Positions 33,128 to 35,058 of a stretch of 35,058 nt of DNA are shown in pieces. This DNA comes from Pelomyxa schiedti (lineage: Eukaryota > Evosea > Pelobiontida > Pelomyxidae). The notes under the pieces were generated by a model. The model was not told where the DNA came from. It was given only the letters and a program-made list of their open reading frames with translations, and made no database searches. The stretch spans positions 1 through 35,058 of the forward strand of contig JAHLWZ010000974.1 in assembly GCA_020536535.1 (NCBI GenBank), in the 5' to 3' direction. Position 1 is the stretch's first letter, and each line of letters starts with the position of its first letter. Both the position numbers and the translations under genes were made by a program.

Positions 33128-34836
33128 CTATAGGTTGTTGTTGCTTGAAGGTTGGGGTGATTGCAACACTTTGGGACTGTTTGTAATTGTTGCTGCTGCG
33201 GCAATTGGTCTTTGGAGTTGTGTTGTTGATTTGGATCTAATGTGGTGCTGTTGCAGGTGTATATTTTGATGCGGGGGTGCTATGCTTTTTGGTTGGTGTG
33301 GGCTATCTTGTGTTGATGTTGATGTTGCTGCTGTTGGTGTTGGTGTTGGTGCCGTTGGAGGGGGAGTTGGGGTGGGAGTCACACCTCGCGCTTCTCTCAC
33401 TCGGGTGACTTGACGCATTAGTGAGTCCCACTTTTTGTCAGACTCTATAATCTTCTGCTCTTGGTCCTTGCATTTTTGTTGTAATTCTTGTATCTGCTTT
33501 TGTTGCATGTCTATAATTTGGAGGGCTTCTTCTAGGGTCCGGGGTGAAGTTTGAGGATCGAGTTTACATGATTGTTCTGAAGGTTGTGGAGGGTATATAG
33601 GTCGGGGTTTGGTGGGCATTTCTTGTGAAACAGCTGGCTCCGCTGTTTTCCGGTTTTTGTCCTGGATAAAACATGAATGAAAAACAGACATAGGGAAAAT
33701 ATACTATTGCCGGTTCTTGTGACACAGTGGGCTTTGTTATTTGTGTCTGTGGTGGGGATGCTGTCCTATTTACAGATAAAAAGTTCGATTGAAGGTTTGG
33801 TGGATATTGTCCATGAAGAATGACACGTGGTTGTGGTTGTTCTTGTGGCAAATCTGGAGAATCAGGTAACTTTTGAAGCATAGTTTCAAAGTTTTGCCAG
33901 AAATCTCCATTTGTATTAGCAGAGGGCCGTGAGGCCTGTTGGTGGGGCATAGCTGGCACCCCAGAGTTCGTCCAAGGTAAGAGATGTGCTTGTGTTTGCT
34001 GAGTGGTACTCCTCACCACTGAGCCCTGCATATCCAAATTAGCCACACTTGTAGTGAAGTGATCAAGAGCGTTATCATCCTGCTTATGAGCATTGCTTGA
34101 CTTGATTAAAAATAATGCCTATGAAGAGCACTTGAATGAGTTGAGAAAGAATATTTATCCTACCTGCCTCTCAGAGAACTCCCGAATGTGGTCGAGAGCA
34201 GCTAGAGCCACGTCAGTATCGGTTCTGGTCTGTCTGAACATTGGTCTTCGCCGCGGTAATGAAGCTGGTCGATTTGGCTGGGGTTGGGCTGTCAAATAAG
34301 CGCTCTCTGAACGGACGATGTTTGGGTCAACAGACACATTTCCTCTCGACCCTTTGTCCATAAAATACACAGCAGTCCTGTACTGTGGGTCGGAGCAAAG
34401 TGCATCATACACACAACTAAAACTACGTGATGCAGCATGAAATAGCTCACCAGCAGTTTCCAATTTTCCTTCTGCTCTATGATTGTTTTCCCCACCCAAA
34501 CAACCAACCAACCAACCAAGCAAAGTAATAAGATTGAGAAATAGGAGGAATATACACTAGCAAACACTAAAAATACAAGTGGAAAACCAAAACAAAAACA
34601 GAAAAACAAAAAAGAAAGAACACACACAGGGCGGTCTCAGCGTCGTCATAGTACTCCAATCCCAGAAGGGTCGACTCTGGCGCCTCCTGCTGTGCAATTT
34701 CGTTCATCGTGTCGCCGTCGTCGTTTCTCTTGCTGCCTTTCACCGTCGCAAATTGCTCTCCCACAAGTTCCTTCATCGATAGAATGTCGCCCACGGACAT
34801 GGAGCTGGTCGGCGAGCCCTCTGGTGTCACCAACAT
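33128..34836 (-). CDS. MIT/TPR-like N-terminus plus coiled-coil protein, function unknown
   Basis: Four exons join in phase: 34836-34628, 34476-34164, 34079-33705 and 33661-33128, giving 476 residues. The ATG at 34836 is first; a second at 34797 is also possible. The N-terminal part has a helical hairpin, YYDDAETALAEGKLETAGEL followed by FHAASRSFSCVYDALC, which resembles an MIT or TPR unit. A disordered Pro/Gln-rich middle follows (with PRRRPMFRQTRTDTDVALAA). A coiled coil of about 50 residues is in exon 4 (TLEEALQIIDMQQKQIQELQ, continuing to ESDKKWDSLMRQV). The tail is Thr/Pro- and Gln-rich. An MIT-like domain plus a coiled coil recalls Atg38/NRBF2-type autophagy adaptors, but I see no decisive motif. 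Introns are 43-151 nt. Its 3' end is uncertain (see the unassigned stretch to its left). Confidence 0.6.
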
Positions 34837-35058
34837 AAAAAAAAAAAAGAAAAAGCTTTTTTTGTTTCCTTTTGATCTGTTTGGGGTTGTTTCGATTTTA
34901 TTTTTTGTGTTTTCTTAGATGCGATGCACACGCGGCGCACCCTAACTCCAAAAATTTCCCAATTTAAGCGTCAAATCGGAACCAAAGTGAGCCTCCAAAT
35001 TGCTTAACTAGTGCACACTTTGGACAAAGTGGAGGAATTTCAAAGTGGCACCGCTTTG
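34837..35058. promoter_or_regulatory. 5' flank of coiled-coil gene with CAAAGTG sites
   Basis: This is the upstream region of the minus-strand gene starting at 34836. It has A/T-rich sequence next to the ATG. Farther out are four CAAAGTG heptamers: 34983-34989 (+), 35016-35022 (-), 35025-35031 (+) and 35041-35047 (+). The middle two form a perfect palindrome with a 2-nt spacer. No gene is visible here. Confidence 0.4.

Overview
This is a gene-dense nuclear segment from a eukaryote. Eleven protein genes fit into 35 kb, ten of them with several very short GT-AG introns (mostly about 34-60 nt) and gaps between coding regions of about 60-650 bp. TAA, TAG and TGA all act as stops, so the genetic code looks standard. 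The gene set (SEC24, NOP2, a copine, an alsin-like VPS9 protein, a DH-C1 Rho exchange factor, a two-repeat MYB protein and a GBP/VLIG-like giant GTPase with a vWA domain) fits a free-living heterotrophic protist. An amoebozoan or related lineage is my best guess, but that is inference.

Layout: eight genes lie head-to-tail on the minus strand. From right to left they are an unrecognised 269-aa protein (23713-22751), an acid-lipase-type alpha/beta hydrolase (22304-20705), a copine (20488-17814), NOP2 rRNA methyltransferase (17570-14082), SEC24 (13892-10552), a MYB protein (10029-8115), a DH-C1 RhoGEF (7919-6167) and an alsin-like propeller-MORN-VPS9 protein (5926-876). A 2,221-aa multidomain protein runs the other way (23772-30549); its start codon is only 58 bp from that of the unrecognised gene. 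The right end returns to the minus strand with a secreted GH172/DUF2961 protein (32484-30754) and an MIT-like/coiled-coil protein (34836-33128), plus unassigned possible exons between them.

Functionally, several genes concern membrane traffic and signalling: COPII coat (SEC24), Rab5-type exchange (VPS9), Rho exchange with a lipid-binding C1 domain, a Ca-dependent phospholipid-binding copine and a steryl-ester/triacylglycerol-type lipase. NOP2 and MYB serve ribosome synthesis and transcription. Nothing suggests an operon-like shared pathway; the compact spacing looks like general genome streamlining.

The most unusual locus is the divergent pair at 22751-30549. The 2,221-aa protein combines a WD-like region, a VLIG/GBP-like GTPase domain with a modified G3 motif, about 400 residues of Cys/His clusters and a C-terminal vWA domain with an intact MIDAS. 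Almost all of it is in a single 5.9-kb exon, unlike its neighbours.
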